Assembly: GCA_963920635.1 (NCBI GenBank)
Contig: OY987307.1
Coordinates: 6,533,535 to 6,597,534, forward strand
Length of the DNA: 64,000 nucleotides
Direction: 5' to 3'
Origin: Pseudeuparius sepicola
Taxonomy: Eukaryota > Arthropoda > Insecta > Coleoptera > Anthribidae
The number at the start of each line of letters is the position of its first letter. The first letter of the stretch is position 1. Below are positions 37,260-48,971 of this stretch, in pieces. A program made the position numbers and the translations under genes. The notes under the pieces were generated by a model. It made no database searches. It was not told the DNA's origin and worked only from the letters and a program-made list of their open reading frames with translations.

Positions 37260-37682
37260 CAAAAGGGAATAACTCTACCTAATCGGCTTAACATTTTAGT
37301 GATTTGAATCTAACAAAAGGGTATAAGTCAACTTATGCCCTTATGTTGGACAGTTTTAACATCTTTATTTGTCATAAGTAGAATTATCACCTTTTGTCTT
37401 GATTAAAACCTACCGATTTAGATACATATGTCATGTCATACCCTTGTCACTGAATTAGCAAAAGGAAAAATTGGGTAATAAGTAGACTTGTGCCTTTTTG
37501 TTGGAAGAAGTGTTTAATTAAAACATAAGTTATGCCCTTTCGAAATAAAAAAAACCTACTAAATAGAGGAATTGAGTTGTAACATTTTGTCAGATGATAG
37601 AAATACATATTTTAAGCACATAGATACCAATAACTCATTTTCGTCAAAAATCGAGTTATGCCCTTCTGTCTTACGGCCACAG
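37260..37682. repeat. Right subterminal motif cluster of element copy 2
   Basis: Words close to GGGCATAAGT or its complement occur near 37265, 37317, 37337, 37373, 37441, 37474, 37525 and 37655, ending in the terminal repeat. The spacing is irregular (about 20-130 bases) and both orientations occur. Confidence 0.6.
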
Positions 37683-38294
37683 ACTGTGGTAAATAGTTAA
37701 AAGGTCATAAGTAGGTTTTCTAAGTTGTTGGGAAAATGGCTGCAAAGTTTTCACAGGTCTGAACGCTTCACAGGTTTAGCTAAATATAATGAATTCAATT
37801 CATTAACAATATATTTTAAAAGTTTACAAAACTGGAATTTAAAGAATAAGATCGATTTATATGAAAAAATAAATACATATGCCCTTTTTGTGAACAGACG
37901 CCCCTAAGGATAATTTAATAATAAAGGAATATGTTCACTTAGTTCTGCAATAAATTTAATTAAAAGGTCATAAGTAAACTTATTGAAGTTGATCGCACTA
38001 GGTGTCACATAATTAAAACGCCATGAGTTGACATATTAAAGACATATATTGAGGATTTTCTTTATAATAAGGGCATAAGTAAACTTAATTTGCTAGTAAT
38101 TTTACAGCAGATTATTAACATGGACATAAGTTAACATGTCTGAAAGACTACGATTCACAAAATAGTTTTATTATTCTCCTATAAAAACTGCCGCAACAAA
38201 AATCTTTTTTTTTTACAGTCGAACTTAAATTCTAAATTCTGAAACTACCTAAGAACTACACTTGGAACAACCTCTACAACTTAACAATACTTTG

Positions 38295-40419
38295 TTACTC
38301 CGATTCTTCGTCGCTAAAATATCTATCTATGTCTGGATCAGTGTCTTTTTCAATTTTTTTATCAACCTTTAAATTATTATAATAAGATTGAACATCTTTG
38401 TCTGACAGCTCGACAATTTCTAAAAGATTCTGCTTTTTTAAAGTATTTATTGGTCGTGGACCGTCAAATAGAGCAGGCACCTGAAAACTTGTTAATTGGC
38501 TAATATTCTGACCTTTTCTATAAAAGCTCATCTCTTTAAATGGTTCTATATCATGCAAACTCAATTTGTAGTTAACTGTAACAGTTTTTGTGAACCTTAG
38601 CCAGCTGACTTATCTTAATTTTAAAGTGGCTTTTTTTTTAAGTGGCCCTTTACTGTTACTGATGTTAGAAAATGCATAAAAATTTTCAATTTCCATAGGA
38701 AAAACAGAAAAATTATTCTTTTTGCTGGCATTTCGTACTAGTTGGTACCAGTCCCTGTGCACATGGATTTAGAATGGAGATTTCTTTTTTGCTCTCTCGA
38801 TAACAGAATGATCTACATCGCATTCTAGGTGAGTGTGCCCAGGAACCAAGAATTTGTGATCAATTATTTTCAGAGACGGATGCAAATGAATTGCATATTG
38901 AAACATAGATATGACATTAAAATTTTTATTCTGGCCACCACACGTGTCTGAATAAAAAATCGCATGTTCTACCTCTTCTGGAATTCCTTGTAGAAATCTA
39001 TAAAGACAGGAGGCAATTTCATTTGAACCTCTGTTCGCCGTACATTCAGGCCACATAAAATGACTTGATTTACCATTTATACAATTATGTACCGTTAAGT
39101 TATAGGTTGAAAGTTGCCTTAAATAAAACATCTTATTACTTGTTAAGAAAGGCGTTGGAAGGACTTGCTGAAGATCAAAGGCATAAGTCACACATTCTAT
39201 ATTTTGTAGACCCTTTTGTTTATCCAGTGATTTAGATGTGTAGGCATTTTCTGCAGTAATTTGGTGATCTTGTAGTTCCTGTTGAAACTGATTTTTTTCA
39301 TTATCGGTGCTTGCATATTTTACTTTAGCAGTAAGAGTGTCACATTTTGTGCAGGTGTCGTTTTTGGGTTTTTTAAACTTTAAATTCAAAGTATGAAATA
39401 CACGTGTGTATTTATCGAAACAGGATTTTCTGAATATTGCCCACGATATAACTTATACATAGTATTGATATTTAAGTCGGAAGATAAATAATTTTTATCG
39501 GTGTGACGCCTGGAGTAATGGCTCTTATATGCCGGAAATGAAGTTATATGTCTTTTAACATCGTTTATTTCATATTGAGGGGTTTTGTGAGGTGGTGCAT
39601 GTTTACCCCTTAGATCTTCGAGTGTGACACCACTAGTAGATTTAAATTTATTTTGCATCACGCATGTAATAAACTTTTCCGTTTCTGACAATGTATTGCA
39701 AAAACAGGTTTTGCAGACGATTTGCTCTTCACCTTGTATACAAAATTTATAGGTATACGTATTTGTCCTGTTTCGAGTTGGTTTTCCTTCCCCTTTCCTT
39801 CTAGTTATCTTTGTTTCCTGTACGTCTACTAACTCTGCTATAAACGCTACCCTCCGATCATGACTTCCTAAGGACCAATACTCCTCAAAAATGGTTTGCA
39901 AAAAAGTTTTACATTTGTTTCTACAGTTTTCCCTTAATGGTTTTAATTCCCTGGCAGATATTGTTTTACCTTTTGCGGTTGTGTAACTTTTACCTAAATT
40001 GCGTTGCATTTTGCGCTGCTTAACGTTCTTCACTGCAAAAGGTTTACCGTTGCTACTCAATACTCCGCTACTGTCAGTTTCTTCCTTGTTATTACTACTA
40101 TTAAGAGAACCAGAGTCTCCTTTTACACTATTGTCCGATTGGTGGCTATTCTCTATGTAGATATCGTCTTGAACTGTCTCTTCTACAGAGCCGCATAAAT
40201 TTAGGTCTGTCTGGTTAGTAAAATTATCAAGATAATTATTAGTTTCTTGCTCTACTTTTTTATTGTGATGGTTCTCATTTTCTTTTGTTTGCTGTTCTCG
40301 TATTTCATTATTGCTTGCCTCAAGTTGGTGATTTTCCGTTCTTTCAGTTCTGTCTCCTATATTTTCACTTTGTTCTTTACACTCTGTTAAATTTGCAGCA
40401 TTGTCTTGAATATATATTC
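38295..40419 (-). pseudogene. DUF7869-type transposase-like gene, copy 3, main exon with frameshifts
   Basis: From acceptor ttttag (40420-40425, phase 1) the minus strand reads a long polar lead and then GKSYTTAKGKTISARELKPL, ENCRNKCKTFLQ, EEYWSLGSHDRRVAFIAEL, a Cys cluster (QIVCKTCFC), ETEKFITCVMQNKF, then PAYKSHYSRRHT. A frameshift near 39400 leads to NLKFKKPKNDTC, FDLQQVLPTPFL, FYSDTCGGQNKN and VPGHTHLECDVDH. Another break near 38640-38770 precedes the acidic tail DTDPDIDRYFSD. It is the most complete copy in the window and covers the segment missing from copy 2. Two or more frameshifts make it inactive. The conserved Asp residues suggest a DDE-type nuclease fold; that is inference. Confidence 0.75.
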
Positions 40420-40738
40420 CTAAAATTGTTCTAGTTATTGGAACAGAAATTTTAAAATCTAAGAAATTTCTATATACCCATCTGAAGTTCATTAATTCCT
40501 ACTGATGCTAATACTACATGTCCATCACCAGGGATTTCTGCTGAGGAGTTGAAGTAAGTCTGATATTCGTTAGTTAGAGTTGACTAGTAGCTCATCAATA
40601 TTGTATTTAGCTTTTTTTACTAAAAATAAAAACAAAAATGCAAAGTGAAGGAAGAGTGGACTCCTCTGGCAGCTGGTAGCCTTATTATCTACCAAGAGTA
40701 TGCCAAGACCTACCACCCGAAATTAATAATGTTCTCAC

Positions 40739-40787
40739 CTGTTTGCTCTATTTCATTTACTTCTTCTCTAGGCTCAGAACTACAAAC
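40739..40787 (-). pseudogene. Small upstream exon of DUF7869-type gene copy 3
   Basis: 49 bases between acceptor aaacattcag and donor GTGAGA, phase 0 in and phase 1 out. Encodes VCSSEPREEVNEIEQT. Its exit phase fits the main exon at 40419. Confidence 0.5.
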
Positions 40788-40952
40788 CTGAATGTTTGTC
40801 GTTTGTTCGCTATTTCCTACAACATAATACTAAATCTGAGCAACCATTATTTATTTATTTTATTTTTATTGCTTGGTATAAACAACAACGCTGTATCAAA
40901 GCTTTCAGCACAACATACATTTTTAACCTTATTTTTAGATATATTTCTGGAG

Positions 40953-40980
40953 TATATATATATATATATATATATATATG
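40953..40980. repeat. (TA)n microsatellite
   Basis: An uninterrupted run of about 14 TA units. Confidence 0.9.
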
Positions 40981-43900
40981 TCAGACGGCAGTTTTGGGGA
41001 CTCTTATTTTTTTATGCTAAAAATCTTCTTTTGGGCCCCCAGATGGTATATATCGCCATTAAATAATGTATATTTGTTTATTGTTAAATATATAAAAAGT
41101 TTTGTTATATAATGGCAGGTATCGGGACATTTGAGGGGAATCACGGCAAATACCCCCACTACCACCAAGTCTCCAAAACTGCCAACAAACCAACAATGCA
41201 GAAGAAAGTACTGCAATGCACCGACATGCCCGAGAGAAAGTATAAAGGCATTATTACTTATTAATAAATCATTATTTATATTTATAGCTAAAAGACGCAT
41301 TGTCTATATTTTCTGCACTATGCTTTTAAACTAGTATAACAATTATAAATCTTTTAACTAATCAAATTAATTATGCCGAAATTTTCATTGGAAATACTTG
41401 ATAATTATATTTTGAAATACTTGATGATTATATGGTATATACCTATACCAAGATTGATCACAGGTCGCTCCCAGATCAGATGTACGGTAGTCTACCTCGC
41501 TCGATCTAGCATGAACGATATTATGGAAGGGGCGGTAACGGCCCGGAGTCGGCTCATGGAAGGGTGCCCGGCGTGACCGCGCTGTTTAAATTGTTTTGCA
41601 CAATCAAACTTATGTTTTGGCGATTAAAAAATATGTGATGTGTCTCTTGACACTGCAAAATTCCCTTTTATAACTCATTTGGTTTGTTTGTATCGGCTAT
41701 TAATGAATGAAACAAGGTTTTTTGCTGAGCCCTTAACTGTGGGACAAAATAACAATCGCGGAATTGGAGAATATCTATTCTAAACCATCACTTTGCCCAA
41801 GTCCTCATTTTTTTGCATTCCTAAAAAACGTTTGGGTATCATTATTATATTTTACTTTTTATTTTTTTTAAATACTCCCAGGTTCCCGAAACTGCCAATC
41901 TACCCACTTACACTACATATTTTGTCAAATGGCAGCTTTGAGAACATTTTTCTGCTTCCTGCTTATATTAAATTCTCTTTAAATGATTTTTTTATGAATG
42001 ATAGATATTTGCAATGAATACTGAAAATTGACTTTTTGGCCAACGGTGGGGTAATAGATAAAACCACGGGTCGGAAAAAATATCTATTACTAGTGAAGCT
42101 ACCTGATTAATGATTAATTACCGGCAATATTATCAATAATATTTGGATAAATTGTACAAAGTGTTGAAAATAGTGTTTTTCATACAGGTGGGATTTTGGC
42201 ATACGAGCGTAGCGAGTGTTATAAAATAACACAATATGGAAAGATGTTTTTGTTCATGTTGAATCTATATTTTTTCTACAAATTCAAGTATCTTCATCTA
42301 AAATGTTAGAAAATACACTAAAATCTTTGTTTTACTCCACCTTACATTTTCAGCACGCTTGTCATGTCATTCTAAATTTAATATGGCATAACATATGCTT
42401 AGCGATTTTACGAAATACTATTTATTTGTGGCAATTTCATAGCTAGTGAGTGTGTATTAGTAAAAGTACACACATACTAATTTTTAAGTATACCTTAAAT
42501 GCCTTTTGAAACAAAAAATATTTACATCCTAACGTCCATTTTGAGGTTAGTCGTTAGTCCTTTATGGACGCAAATAGCATCAGTTTTTTTATCCACGCTG
42601 CTTGAAATAAACAATTTACATTGACATATCATTTAGGTAAGGCATTTTTAGAGAAGCCGCAGAAAAAATATTTTAAATCATGGCACGGGTATTTTTGTGA
42701 GCCCTGAACTGTCCAACAAAATATCAATCGCCGGATGGTACAAAATAGAAAAGAAAGTTCCATACAAAAACATTTGACTATCACTATTTTACTTGTTATT
42801 TTTCAAAAAGATTACCACGTTCCCAAAACTGCCAATCTACACACTTACACATTTATTTTGCCAAATGGCAGTTTTGAGAACATTTTTATAAAATGTTATG
42901 CAATGCATAACTATATTGAATATAGACTTATTTTGAGGCATGACTTTTGCCAAGTCTTAAATACGAGTATAATCATGGGATGGATAACATACACAGGGTG
43001 AGTTATGTAGGCCACGGTGGTCCATACCTTCTATACTATTAAAGATAAAAAATAAAGAAAAAACTTGTAGAGAAATATTAGTAGGTACTACATTCTGAAA
43101 ATATTTTCAAATATACAGGGTGGTCGAATAAGTAGTGGTTATGTTTTTTTTTTAAATGGAACATTCTGTAGTTTATTATTTATTTATTATTATATATATG
43201 ATTTATTTTTGAAAACTCCTTAAAGAGTGGATCCTTTTTGATATAGGGTATTAAGGGTCTAACTTCAAAGGTTATGGAGTCATTTTAATTTTAAACGAAA
43301 AAAGGGTCACTTGGAAAATTATTACTCAAACACCAAATAAGATTTTCGGCTAGGTATAACTAGAAATGGAGATTGCTTCTTACGCCTAGTTAACGATTTT
43401 GGACTGATATCGCTATGAAATAGTGAAGAACATACCCTGTGATTCACTTACGCGAATTCTAAGTTTACTTTTTTTAAATCACCCGGCATTTTATTATATC
43501 TTTGAATAGCCCTTAAAGAATAGAGCTTTTTGATATCGGGTATTAAGAGTCTATCTTTAAAGGTTATTAGGATGCCAAAAGATCACCGTTTAAGCTATAA
43601 ATAATAATAAAAAAAATTGTTAATTTTTGGTTTATTGGAAATAATTTGAAACCTATCTGTAACGCCATCAATAATAAAAAACATACTGCATATGAAGAAA
43701 TAATTTTAACTATTTCCTGTACACCAAAAATTAACAAGAAAATGTATTTTTATTCTTTACAGTGACATATTGACACATTTTTTTAATCTGTCTTTTTGAG
43801 GCCTTTTCTTAGAATAAAATAACTCCCTAACCTTTCAAGTTTAAACTGAGGAAATAGTGCATGTCTTGAAGTGGAGTGGAATATGATAGAAAGGAGGTGT

Positions 43901-45154
43901 ACAACTTACAGTATCGGCTCCACAAACACAGTTTTCAACTGTGCATATGTTTCAACCCACCTAGGGGTAGGGGGTCATCTTCAGCAGTGTTTGGATTTCT
44001 ACGTCCCGGACTATTAGCTTTTAAGATCTAGAGCATTTAAAAATGTAATTTTCATATTTTATTTCTTATCTCTGGAATGAAAAAATATATCGACTTCCAA
44101 CTCGGTATGTAGTACCTAATAAGTCTTCAAGGCACACAGGTACCCCGAAGAACTGTCCGTTTAGATTAATCAGTGGCGTGCTTGGCGGCTAATAGTAGCA
44201 GCCTTATTGGAAACATAATTTGTACACCAATGAGTTTGAATAATTTCGGTTAATTTTGCATTTCTAGTATATTTATATTTCTAGGAGAAAAGTTTGTTGT
44301 AAAATCTGTGTAGGCGTCTTACATGCCGAGTTTGAAGTCGATCGATATATCTTTTCATTCCATCTCGAAAGCTAACGGTTTATACAATTATTTGCATCGG
44401 AACTTTTAGTCCTAAGATAGCTTGCTCTACAAAATGTCAAAATTTGTCTAGAAAAGCCGGGGGTATAAGTTACCTGACCGAGGTAAGGTTACCTTTAACT
44501 TAAGTTTGGTCATTTAGGTAAATGACGCCCATCTTCATCTATTACTATACTATACCCATGCCAATTATAATAATTAAATCAATTATTCATCCCTTTAATA
44601 TCCCTAGCTTTACAAAACTGCTAACTATCCACTTATACTCTATACCTACATATTTTGTTAAATGGCAGTTTTTAGGACATTCCTAAAAAAATCTCATTGG
44701 CATTACTTTTTGCTACTCCAGTCTTCAAACACAATCATAACATTTTTATAATACCCGGACCCTAATTTTTGCTTTCGTGAGATTGAAATATATTTATAAT
44801 CACAAAAATACAAAGAAATAATTTGAAATAAAAAGGTGTATTTAAAAAAAAATAAGTATTTGGTCACCAAAATGCGCCTAAATATTTTCAAATTCCGAAA
44901 TGGTTTCCGGGGAGGGCGCCCCGGCCACTAAATACGCCACTGCATATCTGTGTCCTCAAAGCTGCCAATCGGTAGAATATTATGTACATTGTAACGATAA
45001 TAAGATAATTTTTGAATGCTTCTAAACAATTTTTGTTTTCTTCATAAATTCGTTAAAAGTTTTTCCAATCATGTCGGTAATTTTTTGGGAGCCAATAATA
45101 ACTGGAAAATGGATGGGTTGAAAATGAAAATAATAACAATCTAGGTAGTGATTA
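40981..45154. repeat. 4.2 kb of dispersed repeats and hairpins, no gene
   Basis: Contains three hairpin units with actgccaat and its complement aTTGGCAGT-type arms (41884-41946, 42820-42881, 44611-44675). About 41,700-42,090 resembles 42,660-42,960. The block 42,330-42,960 matches 62,085-62,810 in the same orientation. A GC-richer patch at 41,450-41,590 and MITE-like cagggtg words at 42,994 and 43,118 are also present. Open frames here are short and unsupported. Confidence 0.55.
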
Positions 45155-45384
45155 CTAATTATTATTAGTTATTCCACTATTTTTCTTTATTTTATTAGAA
45201 ATCCACGTTTTTATGACCGGTGGGCTTCTGTTTTGTAAAACTGGATATCTCGTCGTTAATTTCTGGATTTGAGCTAAAGACGGATACGTGTGTGTTTTAA
45301 TATAATTTCCAAACAATGTGTTTGCCAATTCATTTTCAGCTGCAGTCCACCTCTTCTTCGATTTGACTTTGCCGAATGGCGATG
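45155..45384 (-). CDS. Tyrosine-recombinase-like gene, last exon (Myb/SANT-like helical domain)
   Basis: Acceptor tttttttag at 45385 and stop TAG at 45155-45157; the exon enters in phase 1, matching 48766-48843. It encodes SKKRWTAAENELANTLFGNY, then a helix-rich YPSLAQIQKLTTRYPVL and VIKTWISNKIKKNS. A Trp-start, helix-rich domain with a later TWISNKI element resembles the SANT/Myb-like tails of insect proteins in this family. It would serve DNA binding. Together with 48766-48843, 48903-48971, 49357-49425 and 49487-52192 it forms an uninterrupted coding chain in which every intron is phase 1. Confidence 0.75.
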
Positions 45385-45485
45385 CTAAAAAAATATAAGT
45401 GTAGGGAGTGTGTCAAGGAACAAGGAACAATCACACCCTTCCTTGCCTTAACTATAGTTTTAATTTTACGGGGGATGGAAAAATC

Positions 45486-46220
45486 CTTAGAGTATGGAAG
45501 GTTGCATAAGCAACAGGAGACAGCGCTAAGTGCTCCCGCCGTGAGCGAAAGTGAAGAAAATTTTCGGCCGGCTGTCGGTCGTTTGGTGCGGTTTTGGCGT
45601 TTGCAGATAACTACAATTTTCTTTCTTTTCTGCTATTTCTGAATGGAAAATAGTTATATTTTGATGCCAGAACAATGGTGAAATGTGTGGCTTTTGGGTG
45701 CAAGAGTGACTGGAGGAAAAAAGAACGTGGTTTATGTATCACAGGTAAATAAAAAAATATGTGTAAATGCATCTAAATAAACATATCCAATTTACTTCTT
45801 TATACTGTAGTATTGTTTTTTCGGATGAAAATATGTTATAGATAACACTCTAAGGGAAAGATTTTAAAGAATAAATTGCATATTCACGTATTATTGTAAA
45901 ATAAATAATTGTTTAAAAGTTGGAAATCGCGTGAAAAAGCGACCGCCAGTGGCGCGCGGACAAAAGACGTCGAGAGTTTAATTTCTTTAAAATTGTAACT
46001 GACACTTTTTCATAATTAGTTTCTCATGGCATAAGGTGCCAAACGATTTCATAAAAATCTCACGAGTAGTTGTCGACTTATAAGGGTCTTGTTGTATATT
46101 TTAAGTTGTGTAAGCTTTATCCCAACCGACGCCAATGGCAGACCGTTTGGTGCGGTTTTGCTTCACTTGCATTCCGATTGCGCTGTCTCCTGTTGCGTAT
46201 GCAACCTTCCATACTCTAAG
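45486..46220 (+). mobile_element. P-superfamily-like nonautonomous element with 41-bp TIRs, 8-bp TSD and a THAP exon
   Basis: The left arm starts CTTAGAGTATGGAAGGTTGC at 45486 and the right arm is its complement ending at 46220; the 41-bp arms differ at one base. The 8 bases GAAAAATC stand at 45478-45485 and 46221-46228. An 8-bp duplication together with a THAP exon (45675-45744) points to the P superfamily; hAT also makes 8-bp duplications but lacks THAP. The rest of the transposase is absent. It lies in the last intron of the tyrosine-recombinase-like gene. Confidence 0.8.
45675..45744 (+). pseudogene. THAP-domain first exon of a P-like transposase
   Basis: ATG at 45675 reads MVKCVAFGCKSDWRKKERGL followed by CIT and a GTAAAT donor at 45745. 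THAP domains start with Met-x-x-Cys-x-x-x-x-Cys, as here (Cys4, Cys9). The domain's second half, with the remaining Cys and His ligands, would lie in a following exon, which is not present in this 735-bp element. It therefore appears to be a leftover of an autonomous ancestor. Confidence 0.65.
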
Positions 46221-46797
46221 GAAAAATCAAACGAACGTTTTGGCACAACATGAAATCTTTAGCAACCTTCACACCGGATATACAGGGTTTTACAGAAAAG
46301 TAGGTTAAACCGTTAACCATAGAATTCTTGAACGAAAAAATGACACCTTTCTTATGCCACTTTCCATTTGGGGCCTTATTTTGAAACTTAAGGGGACCAT
46401 ACAAATTTCCATACCATTGGAATTTCCTAAACCGTACGAGATAAAGGGGTAGTTGATTTAGAGAAAACATAGGCATTTCGATGCTCGTTCTAAATTCCCA
46501 AAAAATCCAGGCTAGCATAGAATAAAACTTATCTCTCTATTTTTTGGTGCGGGCTTTCTAATGACATTGCCACAAATTTGGGTGATATACCCATTATCTT
46601 TTTGTGAATCTTGAATTTTACCGCCTTGCTAATTTAACATGGCGAGGTACAATTTTCGGCTATCACTTTTTTTTTCATGGCTAACTTGATAAGCACCAAA
46701 AAATGAAATTTATTTTGTTATTGCACATTACAAGAGGGAGGATAGTACTTTTATAATTAGATATCATAAATGATTGATACTGCTTACTTTTTTTGTG

Positions 46798-48037
46798 TAC
46801 CGGGTGATCCAAACAAGATTTCCCCCCTCTAACTTTTTTATTTTTCAACTTAGAAAACAATGTTTTATACAGTGTGGCCCATTTGAAATGGAAACACCCC
46901 ATAAAATTTTTATTTTTCATCCGATTTTAGCCGGGCTTTTTTCTAAAATAGGTCACATAAACTCTATTCTGGTGCGAAGTTTCAGGTCTCAATCTCAATT
47001 TTCCAGGCCTACTACGAAATTTTTTCTAGCAAAAAATGAGGAGAATCATTTAGCGATTTCTTTATTTAAAATTTGGCACCACTGCATTAATCAGGACACC
47101 CCAGGATCCCCGTATACCAAACTTGAACAAAAAATATACAAGGAGTTTCATTCTGCAGGTTGTCAAAGTTAAGCAAAATAGGAATTTCAAAGGCATCTGG
47201 CAAGTCAAGTGTGCAATGGAATCTCGTCAAAAAATATACAGGGTATTGTTCTCTCGGCCATCTCAAAATGATAAATTTCTGTGAACCTTTATACGGGTCA
47301 AGAGTGCTCTGGAATTATTGAAAAAATGTTAGTAAACGCGAAAATAATTTATTTCTTTACATAATACCAACCAGCAAATAAAAAACAATTTAAATGATTG
47401 AACCTTTTCTCGATAAATTCACTGTCTAAGATTATACATTTTCTGTGCGTTTCCTGTCATGGCACACGAGCCACCTTAACTCATATGGACTTACTGGCTA
47501 TATTTTTAGATTTAGTTCGTTTTATAGTGAATTTATCTACTCGATTTTTGCCCCGTATAAAGTTCCAATAAATTCAGCATTTTGGATGGCTCAGAGAACA
47601 GTACCCTGTATATTTCTGTATTAGATAAATCGACGATTTTCTTGCTGTCATGGGAAGAACAGAAAATTGTTGTTAGTAAGCTATATATAGTTTATCATAG
47701 TGTCGACTTATTGTCATTTCCATGGCAATCTTGATTTTTCAGAAGTAAATTTCGATGTATTTGTGTGAAAACGGCTTCGCCAAATGCACAGCCAAATGTA
47801 TGATATATTTATATTATTTGAAGTGGAGAAGCGTGTAGTTTTAGAATATCAAACAATCTTCAGTGTGTTCAATTTAAAAAAACATTGGTTTAGCCTATAT
47901 ATCGGAAACATAATGTTCAATTGTTTTTTTTTCATTTGCCCTGAGATGACGAGAAAATTTGCTACAACTTTCGTATAAAACATTTGTTGAAAAATAAAAA
48001 AGTTAGAGGGGGGAAAGCTTCTTTGGATCACTCTGTA
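46798..48037. mobile_element. MITE with inverted ends (GTGATCCAAA type), about 1.24 kb
   Basis: The left end TACCGGGTGATCCAAACAAG and the right end (minus strand TACAGAGTGATCCAAAGAAG) share a further stretch around CCCCCCTCTAACTTTTTTA. It contains a second MITE at 47237-47610. The target duplication is short or unclear (TG). Confidence 0.65.
47237..47610. mobile_element. Nested 374-bp MITE, TA-flanked
   Basis: The left end TACAGGGTATTGTTCTCTCG and the right-end complement TACAGGGTACTGTTCTCTGA extend for about 60 bases, both containing TTTATACGGG. TA precedes and follows. Confidence 0.75.
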
Positions 48038-48765
48038 TGTACATAAATCACGTTAATAAATTAGGTATTTTTAGTAAATCTTTTACTGCGAAAGTGCAGG
48101 TTTTTAGTACTAAATAATGATTTTACTGCCTTTTGCAATTTAATAATTCATGTCACTTTTTTTATGACTTAACTTGATGAAAACCAAAAAATGCAATTTA
48201 TTTAATTTTTATTTAAGTTATGTTAGAGGATATCGTCAAAATATTATTACCCAGAGAATATCGTCAAAATATTATTACCCATGTGTTTTACCCGTTGAAA
48301 TATGCTTATTGTATATGGCAGCCATAAGGAATTGATGTCAGTTAAGTACTCGAAATTTAGCAGGCCTAGAAGATTTTTCACAATACCATTAAAAAGCCCA
48401 CGCCAATTTTTGTTGTTTGATCTTGTAATAAAAAATATATGACGAAAAAGAAATGAACAATTTTCTTTTTTTTTTTTTCAGGGTAAGTATTTCATAAACT
48501 ACCCCTTTATCTCATACTGCTTGGGAAATCCCAAAATAAAAAAGACTCTATCATGTCACACTGACTTGGCATTTTCTTTGAGAAAGGAGAAAGATTTATT
48601 GTCCGGAAGCTCAGAAAAAATAAAGATGTTGAAGTTATTTTTGAGTTAACGTTAATAGTTATAGTTTGATTATAAACTTGGGGCGAAAATCGCAATAAAA
48701 AATTAAATTAGTTATTATTTTGCTTTCAGAACCTCCTCTCTGACGACGTTTTTCTTATTACTTAC

Positions 48766-48843
48766 TTGATCTTTTCCTTGGCTTAACAGTTGGAGATGTC
48801 TTATAAGAATCGGCAACAGCAAAAGTTTCGTGTGTGTCTATAT
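48766..48843 (-). CDS. Tyrosine-recombinase-like gene, exon 4 of those seen
   Basis: 78 bases, phase 1 in and out, acceptor gttatag and donor GTAAGT. Encodes DIDTHETFAVADSYKTSPTV followed by KPRKRS, a basic cluster that could be a nuclear localisation signal. It joins the last exon at 45384. Confidence 0.65.
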
Positions 48844-48902
48844 CTATAACAAATACGTGCGTTTATTACCGCTCAATAATTTCAAAAGCAGCTAATGCAT
48901 AC

Positions 48903-48971
48903 CTAATATTTCTGACTCTCCAGAATTATTGTTTATGGCCGTCAAATTTTCTCTCTGCTGTGATGGGCGAG
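48903..48971 (-). CDS. Tyrosine-recombinase-like gene, duplicated 69-bp exon (b)
   Basis: 69 bases between acceptor attttcag and donor GTATGC, phase 1. Encodes ARPSQQRENLTAINNNSGES then EIL. It is a paralogue of exon 49357-49425: same length, same phase, the same CTCxCCCATCACA start and the same ATATTAG end. It arose by tandem exon duplication, and inclusion may be alternative. Confidence 0.65.

Larger units (their letters stand above)
12809..37682 (-). mobile_element. DUF7869-type DNA transposon, copy 2, split by the provirus
   Basis: Left end at 12809 reads CTGTGGCTGTAAGACA and the right end at 37682 is its inverted match (CTGTGGCCGTAAGACA on the minus strand). The match continues through AAGGGCATAACT for about 38 bases with four mismatches. 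Inside both ends a motif close to aGGGCATAAGT recurs at irregular spacing, a subterminal pattern typical of transposase binding regions. The minus-strand gene between the ends is multi-exon (37080-37143, 36814-36897, 35777-35940, 34591-35090 joined across the provirus to 13391-14640). Without the provirus the element would be about 4.9 kb. I could not find a convincing target-site duplication. No known superfamily is assigned. Confidence 0.7.
37684..40787 (-). mobile_element. DUF7869-type DNA transposon, copy 3 (left end intact, right end not found)
   Basis: Begins CTGTGGTAAATAGTTAAAAG at 37684, one base after copy 2 ends. The words AAAGGTCATAAGT, AAGGTCATAAGTAAACTTA and GGGCATAAGTAAACTTA follow at about 37703, 37968 and 38069, the same subterminal motif family. 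It contains the gene parts at 38295-40419 and 40739-40787. The right terminus was not found up to 45 kb, so it is either truncated or interrupted. 40787 is the last recognisable exon edge. Confidence 0.6.
46221..48765. repeat. Intron sequence made of nested MITEs
   Basis: Holds the elements at 46798-48037 and 47237-47610 described separately. A direct pair of about 40 bases flanks the larger one: taacttgat near 46682 and 48172, each followed by caaaaaatg. A two-unit tandem (gagaatatcgtcaaaatatt type) lies at 48228-48282. No gene. Confidence 0.5.

Noticed and set aside
12801..37690. Target-site duplication of DUF7869-type element copy 2
   Set aside because: Bases flanking the two CTGTGG ends do not match for any length from 2 to 10, and the right flank is another element.
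41450..41590. Possible tRNA-derived SINE head
   Set aside because: The patch is GC-richer, but no A-box/B-box pair or cloverleaf could be drawn.
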